From Jeotgalibacillus soli (lineage in GTDB: Bacteria > Bacillota > Bacilli > Bacillales > Jeotgalibacillaceae), in NCBI RefSeq assembly GCF_000829435.1, contig NZ_JXRP01000006.1, forward strand, positions 1-64,000: 64,000 bases of DNA, written 5' to 3'. Below are positions 17,582 through 26,479 of the stretch, piece by piece. Under the pieces are notes generated by a model. It searched no databases and was not told where the DNA came from. It saw nothing but the letters and a program-made list of their open reading frames with translations. Made by a program: the position numbers and the translations under genes. How positions within the stretch are numbered: position 1 is the stretch's first letter; every line of letters starts with the position of its first letter.

Positions 17582-19003
17582 ATGAAAAAGAAACTATATA
17601 TAGGCGGGCAATGGAGAGAAACGGAAGACTATACGGAGTTGTTTTCGCCGTATTCAAATGAAAAAATCGGTGAAGTTCCAAAAGCTTCTGTACAAGATGT
17701 GGAAGCAGCAATTGAAGCTGCCTCTGGCGCAAGTGAAGCAATGGAAGCGTTGACTGCATATGAACGTGCCGCCATCCTCGATCAGTTGGTTTCATTGTTC
17801 ATCGAGCATAAAGAACAAGCTGCGAGGATTATTGCGCTGGAATCAGCCAAGCCTATGAAATATGCTTTGGGAGAAATCGAACGGACGATTGAAACGTATA
17901 AGTTTGCAGCTGAAGAGGCCAAGCGTTTGTCAGGGGAAATGATCCCGATGGACGCAGCAAAAGGCGGCAGCAATCGGTTAGCCTATACTTTGCGTGAGCC
18001 ACTGGGCGTAGTAGCGGCGATCACACCTTTCAACTTCCCGCAGAACTTGGTCGCCCATAAAGTCGGACCGGCCATTGCTGCGGGCAACACAGTCGTTTTA
18101 AAGCCGGCTTCCCAAACACCGCTATCTGCGTTTTTACTGGCAGAACTGCTGGATCAAACGGATTTGCCGAAAGGTGCCTTTAACCTAGTAACCGGCAGCG
18201 GAAGAAGTGTTGGAGATGTTTTAGTCGAAAGCGACAAAGTGAAGATGGTGACCTTTACAGGCAGCCCGACTGTCGGCAAAGGCATCCGTGATAAAGCGGG
18301 ATTGAAAAAAGTGGCATTAGAATTAGGATCCAATGCGGGGATGATCGTCGACGAAGTGGTAGACATCGATTTAGTTGTCGAAAAGGCGATTACCGGAGCT
18401 TTTTCAAACCAGGGGCAAGTGTGCATCTCACTACAGCGAATTTATATCATGGAAAACTTGATGGAAGATTTTCTTTCGCGTTTTAAAGCTGCGGCTGGCA
18501 AACTGAGAATTGGAGATCCATTAGATCCAAAAACGGATCTTTCGGCGATGATTTCCAAAGAGGAACAAGAGCGGGCTGCAAACTGGGTGCAAGAAGCGGT
18601 TGCTGAAGGGGCGACTCTAGTTGCTGGGGGTACAGTCCAAGATGGTGTTTTCCAACCGACTATCCTTTCGAATGCTGCAACAGATTCAAAAGTATCATGT
18701 CAGGAAGTGTTTGCGCCTATCGTCATTGTCAATCCGATCCAATCGGTTGCTCAAGGAATCGACGAAATCAATAACTCGGATTTCGGGCTGCAGGCCGGCA
18801 TTTTCACGAATGATATCAAGACTGCATTCAATGCATCCAAAAAGCTGCAGGTGGGTGGAGTGCTGATCAATGACATTCCTACATTCCGTGTGGATCAGAT
18901 GCCCTATGGCGGTGTGAAAGAAAGCGGCAATGGAAAAGAAGGACTTAAATACGCTATTGAAGAAATGACTGAAATGAAGCTGGTCATTTGGAATCAATCT
19001 TAA
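17582..19003 (+). CDS. NAD(P)-dependent aldehyde dehydrogenase
   Basis: 473 aa, full length. Catalytic Cys281 in NQGQVCISL, general-base Glu247 in LELGS, and oxyanion Asn151 in PFNFPQN are all present. It oxidises an aldehyde to an acid. The family resembles the GabD/GapN/lactaldehyde dehydrogenase branch, but the exact substrate cannot be read from sequence. Middle gene of the LacI-controlled operon; the alcohol dehydrogenase downstream suggests an alcohol-aldehyde-acid route for one imported compound. This gene and the next look more GC-rich than their surroundings. Confidence 0.92.
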   Translation: MKKKLYIGGQWRETEDYTELFSPYSNEKIGEVPKASVQDVEAAIEAASGASEAMEALTAYERAAILDQLVSLFIEHKEQAARIIALESAKPMKYALGEIERTIETYKFAAEEAKRLSGEMIPMDAAKGGSNRLAYTLREPLGVVAAITPFNFPQNLVAHKVGPAIAAGNTVVLKPASQTPLSAFLLAELLDQTDLPKGAFNLVTGSGRSVGDVLVESDKVKMVTFTGSPTVGKGIRDKAGLKKVALELGSNAGMIVDEVVDIDLVVEKAITGAFSNQGQVCISLQRIYIMENLMEDFLSRFKAAAGKLRIGDPLDPKTDLSAMISKEEQERAANWVQEAVAEGATLVAGGTVQDGVFQPTILSNAATDSKVSCQEVFAPIVIVNPIQSVAQGIDEINNSDFGLQAGIFTNDIKTAFNASKKLQVGGVLINDIPTFRVDQMPYGGVKESGNGKEGLKYAIEEMTEMKLVIWNQS

Positions 19004-19026
19004 AAATTAGAAAAGGAGTGGATAAT

Positions 19027-20211
19027 GTGTCGAGCAAAATTACTTTCATGCCCATCAGTTATACAGGCTGGGGTTCATTGGAACATTTAACAAGCGAGGC
19101 TGAGCGCTTAAATGCCAGCAATATTCTAATTGTCACCGATCCGTTTCTGGAAGAGCTGGGCATGACGAATAAAATCGTCGAACCGCTTCAGGCTAAAGGA
19201 TGGAAGACGAGCGTTTACACAGAAGTTGTGCCGGAGCCGCCTTTGGAAGTTGGCGAAAAATTGGTGGCTTACACAAAGGAAAATAAATTTGATTTAGTAA
19301 TCGGGCTGGGAGGCGGCAGTGCGCTTGACCTCGCGAAATTAGCAGGCGTATTAGCCGCGCATGAAGGCAAGGTGGCCGATTATTTGAACTTGACGGGCGA
19401 CCGTTCCCTGACTCATAAAGGCATCCCGAAAATTTTAATCCCGACGACTTCCGGAACCGGTTCTGAAGTGACCAATATTTCAGTGCTGTCACTGGAATCC
19501 ACGAAAGATGTGGTCACCCATGATTACTTGTTGCCGGACGTCGCAATAGTCGACCCCGCCTTGACGACCTCCTTGCCGCCGAAAGTGACCGCTGCGACAG
19601 GTATTGACGCATTGACTCATGCGATTGAGGCATATGTTTCCAAAAACGCCAATCCGGTGACGGACGGGCTTGCGTTGCAGGCGATCCGCTTGATCAGCGG
19701 ATCCATCCGGCAAGCTGTAGCTGATGGGGAAAATAAAGAAGCGCGTACGAATATGAGTTACGGGAGTTATTTGGCGGGATTATCGTTCTTCAATGCAGGA
19801 GTTGCCGGGGTCCATGCGTTGGCCTATCCCCTTGGCGGCCAATTCCATATTTCACACGGTGAATCCAATGCCGTCCTGTTGCCGTATGTCATGGGCTATA
19901 TCCGCCCAAGCTGCGAAAAGAGAATGAATGATATTTTAGAGGCAATGGGATTTAGTGCCAATCAATTATCTCAAGAACAAGCTTCCTATAAATGTGTGGA
20001 GGAATTGAAAAGGCTCGTTGCTGACGTGAATATTCCGGTGTCGTTAAAAGGCTTCGACATTGGGGAAGATGCATTGGACAGTTTAGCCGACGACGGAATC
20101 AAGCAAACGAGAATTTTAGCAAGAAGCCCGATGCCGTTAACGAGAGAAGACATTTATACTATTTACCATGCTGCTTATTCAGGGGAAGTGACAGAAAAGA
20201 AAAGGGTCTGA
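19027..20211 (+). CDS. iron-containing alcohol dehydrogenase
   Basis: 394 aa group III (iron) alcohol dehydrogenase. Start set at GTG 19027, 8 bases after AAGGAG; a frame opening at 18988 overlaps the aldehyde dehydrogenase needlessly. The NAD-binding GGGSALDLAK, the TTSGTGSEVT motif and the metal region DALTHAIEAYV plus HALAYPLGGQFHISHG are intact. Interconverts an alcohol and an aldehyde. Last gene of the operon, followed by a strong terminator. Confidence 0.92.
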   Translation: MSSKITFMPISYTGWGSLEHLTSEAERLNASNILIVTDPFLEELGMTNKIVEPLQAKGWKTSVYTEVVPEPPLEVGEKLVAYTKENKFDLVIGLGGGSALDLAKLAGVLAAHEGKVADYLNLTGDRSLTHKGIPKILIPTTSGTGSEVTNISVLSLESTKDVVTHDYLLPDVAIVDPALTTSLPPKVTAATGIDALTHAIEAYVSKNANPVTDGLALQAIRLISGSIRQAVADGENKEARTNMSYGSYLAGLSFFNAGVAGVHALAYPLGGQFHISHGESNAVLLPYVMGYIRPSCEKRMNDILEAMGFSANQLSQEQASYKCVEELKRLVADVNIPVSLKGFDIGEDALDSLADDGIKQTRILARSPMPLTREDIYTIYHAAYSGEVTEKKRV

Positions 20212-20230
20212 CAGCAAGTGTTTTTCATGA

Positions 20231-20277
20231 AAAAAGCTGAAGCGGGAAACCTTTATGGGTTCCTGCTTCAGCTTTTG
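20231..20277. terminator. strong terminator after the ADH operon
   Basis: Near-perfect 20-bp stem AAAAGCTGAAGCGGGAAACC / GGGTTCCTGCTTCAGCTTTT. A-rich and T-rich flanks make it usable in both directions; the minus-strand reductase fragment beyond it would also end here. Confidence 0.85.
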
Positions 20278-20302
20278 TATTTCTATAGAGGAAAATCGGG
20301 TC

Positions 20303-20400
20303 TTATAATGTTGCGAATTCCGGGTCTGCCACTTTCACCAATTGCTTGCCTCGGTTGGTTCCTTCGAACAAACAGAGGAATGCTTTCGGCAATATCTTGT
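20303..20400 (-). pseudogene. 3' fragment of an MDR NADP-dependent oxidoreductase
   Basis: The minus strand from about 20400 to the stop at 20303 reads ILPKAFLCLFEGTNRGKQLVKV followed by ADPEFATL and stop, resembling the C-terminus of CurA/YfmJ-type NADPH-dependent oxidoreductases (LPQAFLGLFEG..GKQLVKV). Only about 30 codons survive; the rest was replaced by an IS256-type start. Confidence 0.6.
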
Positions 20401-20444
20401 TTTTTCACTAGAGCGTTAACGATATCTTTTGTAAACTGGTTCAT
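20388..20444 (-). mobile_element. IS256-family transposase N-terminal scrap
   Basis: MNQFTKDIVNALVKKQDIA, behind AGAGGTC, is the usual opening of IS256-family transposases. The frame then runs into the reductase fragment; the junction lies in the shared bases around 20390-20400. All of the catalytic part is lost. Confidence 0.6.
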
Positions 20445-20582
20445 AGGTAAGACCTCTTTTCTGTGCATTGTCTTGTGGTGATTCAATTCTACAAGAAAAG
20501 GTCTTTCTTTTTCTATTTACTCATTTACACAAGATATTTTACGCTCTCCTTAAATATATTTACTAACATTTAGCTTCCTCCT

Positions 20583-20745
20583 TTATTTTAGATATAAAGT
20601 AATGATAATTGGATCTGCTTCATTAGTGCAATCCAGGACGTAAACCACCCCATTACTTTCTCTCTTTTCAATATTGTCGAGACGGTACAGTACCCCCTGT
20701 ACAACCAACAACAAGCCATTGTTACCAGTGATCTTTAACTAGTAA
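20583..20745 (-). pseudogene. C-terminal fragment of an unknown protein
   Basis: The minus strand reads LKITGNNGLLLVVQGVLYRL and onward to ECTNEADPIIITLYLK-like residues before a TAA at 20583-20585. The composition is protein-like, but there is no start, and stops lie just upstream. I do not recognise the family. Confidence 0.3.
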
Positions 20746-20784
20746 CCTCAGTTTTTTACATGGTTGCAGACAATTCCACGTAAC

Positions 20785-20850
20785 AGAAAAACAAAAAAGA
20801 CGCTATCCCCTTAACCTGTTGGTCTTACACAAGTTAATGAGATAACGCCT
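20785..20850 (-). terminator. minus-strand terminator of a lost gene
   Basis: A long imperfect stem (GGCGTTATCTCATTAACTTG against CAGGTTAAGGGGATAGCGTC) followed on the minus strand by TCTTTTTTGTTTTTC. No minus-strand gene ends here now. Confidence 0.5.
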
Positions 20851-20929
20851 TTAGTCAAACCTTGTCTGATTATGTATGAAAAGATACTAGTATTTACTAG
20901 TTGAAATTCAGTAGACAATGGAGCGTCTA

Positions 20930-21139
20930 CACTTATCTGGACAGAAAAATTAAGGTTACGTACACTTGATCTAAAACAGATGAGGAGCCTCGAATATGAC
21001 AAAGCGAGAACGCCGCACATTTACAGCCGCGTTCAAAAAGCAAATGGTGCAGCTGTGCCAGAACGGAAAAACGAAACTTAGAAACTTAAAACAGCTAGAG
21101 AAGAATCCATTTTGGTTAATCAAAATGGATTCTTCTTAA
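20930..21139 (+). mobile_element. IS3-family left end and orfA start (remnant)
   Basis: An IS3-like terminal sequence (TACACTTATCTGGACA near 20926-20941) is followed by ATG at 20996 and MTKRERRTFTAAFKKQMVQL, the typical opening of IS3-family OrfA. After about 30 codons homology ends and the frame stops at 21137-21139. The remainder of the element is missing. Confidence 0.7.
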
Positions 21140-21169
21140 CTTTCCATAGTCTTGAACTTTCAAGACTAT
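21101..21169. repeat. two adjacent perfect hairpins
   Basis: AAGAATCCATTTTG, 6-base loop, CAAAATGGATTCTT (21101-21134), then ATAGTCTTGA, 4-base loop, TCAAGACTAT (21146-21169). Neither has a T run, so they are not ordinary terminators. They lie between the IS3 remnant and the end of the peroxidase gene. Confidence 0.6.
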
Positions 21170-21219
21170 AGATAATTCAATTGATGTCTCAAAGATAGCA
21201 AAGCAAAGAGGAGTGTCTA

Positions 21220-21702
21220 TTACTCAGAAATAACCTTCAATAAATCTCCCTCTATCTTACTTGGTTCTGTAGTCGGCGCATATCTCTCTACTACGTTCCC
21301 GTTTTGATCGATAAGAAATTTAGTAAAGTTCCATTTAATATTTTTTAACAAAAGTCCCTTTTTTTCTCCCTTTAAAAAAGTAAATAAAGGATCTTCGTTG
21401 TCGCCGTTTACGTCTACTTTAGCAAACATAGGGAAAGTAACACCATAATTCATCTGACAGAATTGAGTGGTTTCCTCAATATTGTCAAATTCCTGGTTCC
21501 CGAATTGATCACAAGGAAATCCAAGGATTTCAAGCCCTTTATCCTTATGTTTATCATACAATTCTTGCAGCCCTTTAAATTGGGGAGTAAAGCCGCATTT
21601 GCTAGCGGTATTTACGATAATTAATGCCTTTCCTTCATAATCTTTCAATGATTTCTGTTCTCCGTTTGGCATCTTAACTGTATAATCATAAACTGTTCCC
21701 AT
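21220..21702 (-). CDS. glutathione peroxidase-like thiol peroxidase
   Basis: 160 aa. Reduces hydroperoxides with a cysteine, in bacilli usually with thioredoxin rather than glutathione. The peroxidatic Cys36 is in NTASKCGFTP, the second motif GFPCDQFGNQE (Gln and possible resolving Cys) follows, and the WNFTKFLID motif is near the C-terminus. AGGAGG lies 8 bases before the ATG. Stands alone in a decayed region. Homologue of B. subtilis BsaA. Confidence 0.93.
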   Translation of the reverse strand: MGTVYDYTVKMPNGEQKSLKDYEGKALIIVNTASKCGFTPQFKGLQELYDKHKDKGLEILGFPCDQFGNQEFDNIEETTQFCQMNYGVTFPMFAKVDVNGDNEDPLFTFLKGEKKGLLLKNIKWNFTKFLIDQNGNVVERYAPTTEPSKIEGDLLKVISE

Positions 21703-22055
21703 ATTAAAATCCTCCTGTTCATTCTGAAATGTAAGTCACTTACGGTTAAATCTTACACGATTTGAGCTAAAAATGTTTATTCAAAAGCCTCAGGATCACA
21801 ACTCGGCTCCATAAGCCCCTTACGCCTTTTTACTTGATTAAATGCGCTGCTGATTTCCGAAACAGTTAACAAAGAGGAGTTTCGCTGCGAAAGCGAATTT
21901 TAAAATAATCTCTCCATATTTAGATGAAAGCGAAAAAAACAAGATAATGCGCATTAGACGAAGATGGAATTGGTCTTCTTGGATAAAAAACCTTCCGGAA
22001 AATTGGAATGGTTCGATTTAAGATAAAAATGTTTGTATCTTGGCTAAACCATCTT
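21703..22055. other. intergenic, decayed
   Basis: No intact gene. A short minus-strand frame ending near 21780 (..VKRRKGLMEPSCDPEAFE) may be a gene tail but has no identifiable partner. Confidence 0.4.
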
Positions 22056-22059
22056 CTGC

Positions 22060-22573
22060 AACTGTTTTAGGTGCTTGATCCCTTGCAAATCATAGAAGAA
22101 TCGAGACTTTCCGGAAGAAGAGTATTGATCTTCTCCCAATTTACAAAAATGCTTAAGCTGATTGGCAAAGAGATCACTATGCGAGAGCAAAAATATTTTT
22201 ATCTTGATGGACAAATGCCTATAGAGGCACGAGTGGAGCTCTGCAATCGATTTAATGAGGGGGAGAGGGATCTGTTTCGATTTCCTTAAAAGCAGGAGGG
22301 ACCGGGCTGAACCTGACAGGTGCGGATACAGTCATCTTATATGATCTCTGGTTGAATCCCGCGGTCGAACAGCAAGCGGCAGACCGCGCTCATCGAATCG
22401 GCCAAAAAAAGGCTGTACAGGTGATCAAGCTCGTTGCCCGCGGCACAATTGAAGAAAAAATGAATGACCTCCAAGAAAAAAAGAAGGCTCTCGTTTCAGA
22501 CATTATCGATTCGGAAGAAAAAGCATTAGCCTCTTTAACAGAAGAGGATATTCGTGAAATTCTTATGGTATAA
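22060..22573 (+). pseudogene. SNF2/RapA-type helicase, C-terminal remnant
   Basis: Reads as the final ~170 residues of a bacterial SNF2 helicase: SGRRVLIFSQFTKMLKLIG, FYLDGQMP, then ISLKAGGTGLNL, WLNPAVEQQAADRAHRIGQ and LTEEDIREIL. A frameshift near 22278, between ERDLF and ISLKAGG, splits it into two frames, and the whole ATP-binding N-terminal part (over 700 residues) is absent. Non-functional. Confidence 0.85.
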
Positions 22574-22756
22574 GATATCTGATAGGAATGTTTCTGCAAT
22601 CGTACCGTAAAAAGGATGTTGTAGAGGGATCCTCTAAATAGGGAGCAGTCCTGCATTAAGGAGAGAGTATTTTTTACATTTATGGCTGTAAAAGCTGAAG
22701 TTCTTAGTTGTAAAGGAGTGAAATCGCTGACAAAAAATCGTGCGTAGTACTGAAAT

Positions 22757-23104
22757 TTAGAATTTTCCCCATCTAAGGTACATCGTTAAAGTACAGCATT
22801 GTGAACCTTGAGCTTCAGCATGAATTGTAAGAAAAATTCCATCTGGAGTGTATTTAGCTGTAACAGGTGTGCTGATCCCTATCGATTTAATTAAACTGTC
22901 AACTTCTTTATGATTTCCAGTTTGAGCTGCTGACATTATCCTATGAGCGAATTGGGGTTCAGCAAACTTTTTAAGTAAAGTGCCGGCTTCGACAACAGTT
23001 ACTTGAAAGGCTTTTACAGAATGCTCAAAGGTTGTGACGTCAACTGGAGGGTATTGTTGACGATTTATAGGAAATTGGTAATAGGGGTTTTGGTAATACA
23101 TCAT
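22757..23104 (-). CDS. conserved hypothetical protein (Tyr/Pro-rich N-terminus)
   Basis: 115 aa, with a well-placed AGGAGG before ATG-ATG. The N-terminus is rich in Tyr, Asn, Gln and Pro (MMYYQNPYYQFP), followed by a compact domain with AHRIMSAAQTGNHKEVDSLIKSIG and a C-terminal CCTLTMYLRWGKF strand. The composition resembles small spore- or coat-associated bacillar proteins, but I do not recognise a named family. Single gene. Confidence 0.7.
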   Translation of the reverse strand: MMYYQNPYYQFPINRQQYPPVDVTTFEHSVKAFQVTVVEAGTLLKKFAEPQFAHRIMSAAQTGNHKEVDSLIKSIGISTPVTAKYTPDGIFLTIHAEAQGSQCCTLTMYLRWGKF

Positions 23105-23321
23105 TTACCTCCTGCTGCTTTTACAAATATGTTTATGTAAATAATTGAATAATGGTGACTTGATGTTGATGCATTTGTAATGAACAATAAGACTATATTG
23201 TCTAATAAAAAATCTTATTAAACTAATAAACGTTTAAGGCGATCACGAAGTATTGTAGTTGAAGATCTTTCCTCAAAAATCGGGCGCTCTTACGGAATAA
23301 CATAAACAGAAACTCAGAGGG

Positions 23322-23564
23322 TCTTGTGGAACATAATGATAAATTAATGCAGGTACTGCGAAGGGGACTATTACGAGTGGGGTGCTAAGCCAGTTGTCAG
23401 AGCCTCAATATGGATATTCGCTTGTTTGGATGCTAGGTAATCAAGGCATTCAGGTTGAACCTGGGACGTTATATCCGCTTCTTAGACGTTTGGAAAAACA
23501 AGGATTATTAGAAAGTAAGTGGGATACGAATGAGCCTAGACCACATAAATATTACGTAATTTAA
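23322..23564 (+). pseudogene. PadR regulator remnant
   Basis: EHNDKLMQVLRRG then, after a frameshift near 23366, TITSGVLSQLSEPQYGYSLV and VEPGTLYPLLRRLEKQGLLESKW: the PadR winged helix. The frame stops after KYYVI, where the usual family continues with an extra helix. Broken by the frameshift and C-terminal loss. Confidence 0.7.
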
Positions 23565-23904
23565 TTCAATCTTGCCAGCCAGAAAATGATGGAGAAGTAA
23601 TTAATGAGAAATTATAAAGCATAATAAGATATGTCCATCACCTATGCAAAAAGGGCTTATACGTTTGAATGATTTAGAAGCTGCTAAGAAAATTTGGTGA
23701 GATTGAATGGATATTACTGATTGAAAAATATACAGTCTGTTACTTGAAATTCAGATGAAGCTAAATGACAGACTACACCATAACATTTATCAGCATGCAG
23801 TTCGAAAGGATTAGATATGAGAGTTTCATGTGAAACAATTTAATAGATGATAGATATGCGAAAGTGAAATGAAGGATTAAAAATAAGGGAGAGATAGTAT
23901 ACGG

Positions 23905-24555
23905 ATGGAAAAACAATATTTTAATCTCATGCAATTTTTTGAAGGGTATGTTCGGAATTATAGAAGAATGAATTTGTCTTATTTGCATAATCATTCTATG
24001 TTTACAAAAAGGGAAATCGATTATTTTGCTAATTTAGGAGAAATGTTGGGGTTTGAAGCTTTTGTTGAGGATTCAAAGTTCGATCGGATTAAAGGGCGAT
24101 CAAGACCTATGGACTTGTCATGGTGGAAGTGGGATGCACGAAAAGATCCGGAAAACTATTTGTATCTTGCTCTGCATTTAGAAAGAGAAAATGTTTGGGA
24201 TAAAGATGTCGAAACAATCGAAAAGCTCTTTTCTGAAACAGTGGAAGGCTATGTTCCTCATAATGTGATAGGTATTCAATATATTGGATCGGCTGAAAGA
24301 ATCGATTATCTTAACGATTTAATTATCCAAAGGAATACTATTCAGCAGTCAACCGTTTTAATGGTCTACCGTTATCGTGATGCTGAACTTGATATTGAGA
24401 GAGTTTGTGCCTGCCATTTTACACCGATGGGTTTAAGTGAAAGTAGAAGTGCAGTATGTAAGCAGGATGAGTCAGGCTATTGGTTTATATCCTTTGATGA
24501 AGAGTATGCTCCTTTTCAAAAAAAAGAAAAGGCTGCTAACAAAAAAATAAAATAA
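23905..24555 (+). CDS. hypothetical protein, 216 aa
   Basis: Intact frame with a purine-rich site (AAGGGAGAGA) about 13-20 bases upstream. Soluble, charged, no signal peptide. Motifs that stand out are RPMDLSWWKWDARKDPENYLYLALHLERE and a C-terminal Lys-rich tail (KKEKAANKKIK). I do not recognise the family. A 48-aa membrane miniprotein follows 54 bases downstream and may be cotranscribed. Confidence 0.65.
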   Translation: MEKQYFNLMQFFEGYVRNYRRMNLSYLHNHSMFTKREIDYFANLGEMLGFEAFVEDSKFDRIKGRSRPMDLSWWKWDARKDPENYLYLALHLERENVWDKDVETIEKLFSETVEGYVPHNVIGIQYIGSAERIDYLNDLIIQRNTIQQSTVLMVYRYRDAELDIERVCACHFTPMGLSESRSAVCKQDESGYWFISFDEEYAPFQKKEKAANKKIK

Positions 24556-24609
24556 TTTTTGTGAAGCGGCAAATGTCATAGCTGAAAGAATGAGAGGTGG
24601 AGGCGGCTT

Positions 24610-24756
24610 ATGAACAAAAATCAAAAGAAGCGAAAGAATAGTTGGATGAAAGAAATCCTCAATGAAATACGAGATTCTATCATTTTTTCGGTCATTTGGA
24701 GCATTTTATCTTTTATTCCTCGATTGATTATTCGCCTATATAAAAATGTAAATTAA
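24610..24756 (+). CDS. 48-aa single-span membrane miniprotein
   Basis: ATG 24610 with a GGAGG 6 bases upstream; the product is MNKNQKKRKNSWMKEILNEI followed by a hydrophobic stretch (SIIFSVIWSILSFIPRLII) and a short basic tail. A Lys/Arg-rich cytoplasmic start then one membrane helix. Too short for ordinary gene finders, but the site spacing and codon use support it. Function unknown. Confidence 0.65.
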   Translation: MNKNQKKRKNSWMKEILNEIRDSIIFSVIWSILSFIPRLIIRLYKNVN

Positions 24757-25717
24757 CCACATGCATATGCAAAATGCTCTCCCAAATCGCACGCACTGGA
24801 GATTGTGCTAGTTCTTGCTATTTAATATGAAGGGATTGTTTTCTTTTATGGTTTTAAAACAACTTTAATGCATTCATCTTTATAGGTGCAGAACAGTTAC
24901 GATGAATATTATCACATCTATCGGTAACCTACTATTTATTTTTTCACAAAAACTGCGGGGTTAGTGGAATAACAAAGCCGGAAAATTATTAAACCCTGTG
25001 CAGCATTATAGACAGAGCAGAATGTCATAATGATGATATTCTGCTCTTTCGGGAATCTGGATAATAAATAACCATACTTAACTGTGTGAGTTCATTACTT
25101 GGGTTTGGAGACGAATGTGGATGATCTGCTCTAAATTTAATGGAATCTACAGCCTGTATGATTTGTTTCTTGTTCTGAATGGTTAAACAAAGTGGAATAG
25201 TCTACGGATCAATTTTTGCGGCTCATCAGGCAGGTGTGGCGCCTTATTTATAAAATATTCAATTCCTATACAAGGGCATTCTTTCTTGCAGAAATCTTTT
25301 CCTTAATGGCAAATTTGTTCGTAATCGGCATAAAAAAATCGGATTTTTTGATGAAAGAAGAGAGAATAACGATATAAAAATACTCCATGTGCTGATCCGG
25401 TTCCATTTAGCCGAAACGGTTTGTACTTTTTTAAAAAGGGATTTTAACGCAAAAACAACAGGCTATCTGAATTAGATAGCCTGTTGTGTTATCGGAAGAA
25501 ACGATAATTGGTGTGATCATAAAACATGATTCTAGTTGATCAAACTCGAAATCGTATGTTTAGATCATTCATTCCCCTGGATTCTGTTTTCTATGGTTGG
25601 GATAAGCAACGTTCCGTTCGAATTAAGTCGTCCTGCTCGAATTTTACTAATCACTACTTACAGATTTAAGGGTAAGTAAATATCATTGAAAGATGGATAG
25701 GATGCAAAGAGTTGGGT
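24757..25717. other. 960-base stretch without intact genes
   Basis: Two hairpins are visible: AGAGCAGAAT / ATTCTGCTCT at 25014-25049, and a perfect 13-bp stem CAACAGGCTATCT / AGATAGCCTGTTG at 25456-25486 whose T run is on the minus strand, perhaps ending the gene at 25718. No convincing frame was found. Confidence 0.5.
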
Positions 25718-26089
25718 CTACTGTACTTCTAAATAATGCTGCAGTACCCGTGGCGGAAAGAATTTTAGGGGCAAGGGTCTTAAGGACAAAATAGTGGAAT
25801 GCGGCATTATAGAATCGTGCTGTGCTTGTTTCAAGCTGTTATACATCGCTTTACCTGCACCTGAATTGGCAGAGTGAACGGTTATGCGGTTAGCAAATAG
25901 TTTTTCTTTAATCATCATTTGAACAAGCATAAAACCATTCCTAGTTCGATCTAATAAATCATGGTCTAAAGACAGATGTTCAATTTTAAATTTTTTCAAT
26001 AGCTCGATACACTCATCTATTGTCTCAACCAATACATAGCCGTCAGGTGCACTCCGGTAGTCATCAAGAAAAACGCTGATTTTCTCCAT
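25718..26089 (-). CDS. cyclic-phosphate processing receiver-domain protein (cREC-like)
   Basis: 123 aa. The opening VFLDDYRSAPDGYV with the Asp pair at 9-10, the SLDHDL motif and the HSANSGAGKAMYNSL motif match the cREC family of receiver-like domains proposed to act on cyclic-phosphate RNA ends or nucleotides. AGGAGG lies upstream of the ATG. Single gene on the minus strand. Biochemical role is a family prediction only. Confidence 0.7.
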   Translation of the reverse strand: MEKISVFLDDYRSAPDGYVLVETIDECIELLKKFKIEHLSLDHDLLDRTRNGFMLVQMMIKEKLFANRITVHSANSGAGKAMYNSLKQAQHDSIMPHSTILSLRPLPLKFFPPRVLQHYLEVQ

Positions 26090-26479
26090 TTCTTATACTC
26101 CTCCTCTTATACAGGGGGGTGACTAAGAAAAGTCGAATAACCCAAAGTAATTCATTTGTATCTATTAATTATAACATATTTTTTGTCAGAATAGGGCATA
26201 ATCAGCATAAAAAATACCATGTTTCCAAAATATATCTATCAAAGGGCTGTATCGTTTCTTTACTAGCTGGTTTCGTAAGAAGTATGGATAATGGGACACT
26301 GGATCGAAACGGCTGTTTTCATGACTATTTGAAAATATGAGAGTATGCAAAAAGGGTTCTTGTCGCAATATGTGGAAGATATGTAATGATGCTGAAGTTT
26401 TGGTGGTTAGTTGCTGAAAATGATAAGCATAGTAGAAGGCCCTAATCATTAATCATTAAATGTTAAATGGGGGATTGAG
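26090..26479. other. intergenic, nothing recognised
   Basis: About 390 AT-rich bases between divergent genes. Frames here lack ribosome binding sites. Confidence 0.5.

Noticed and set aside
18621..18866. Secondary frames inside the aldehyde dehydrogenase and other large genes
   Set aside because: Shadows of the true coding frame.
26119..26340. 73-aa plus-strand frame
   Set aside because: Starts in the leader of the divergent gene without a ribosome binding site; composition not protein-like.
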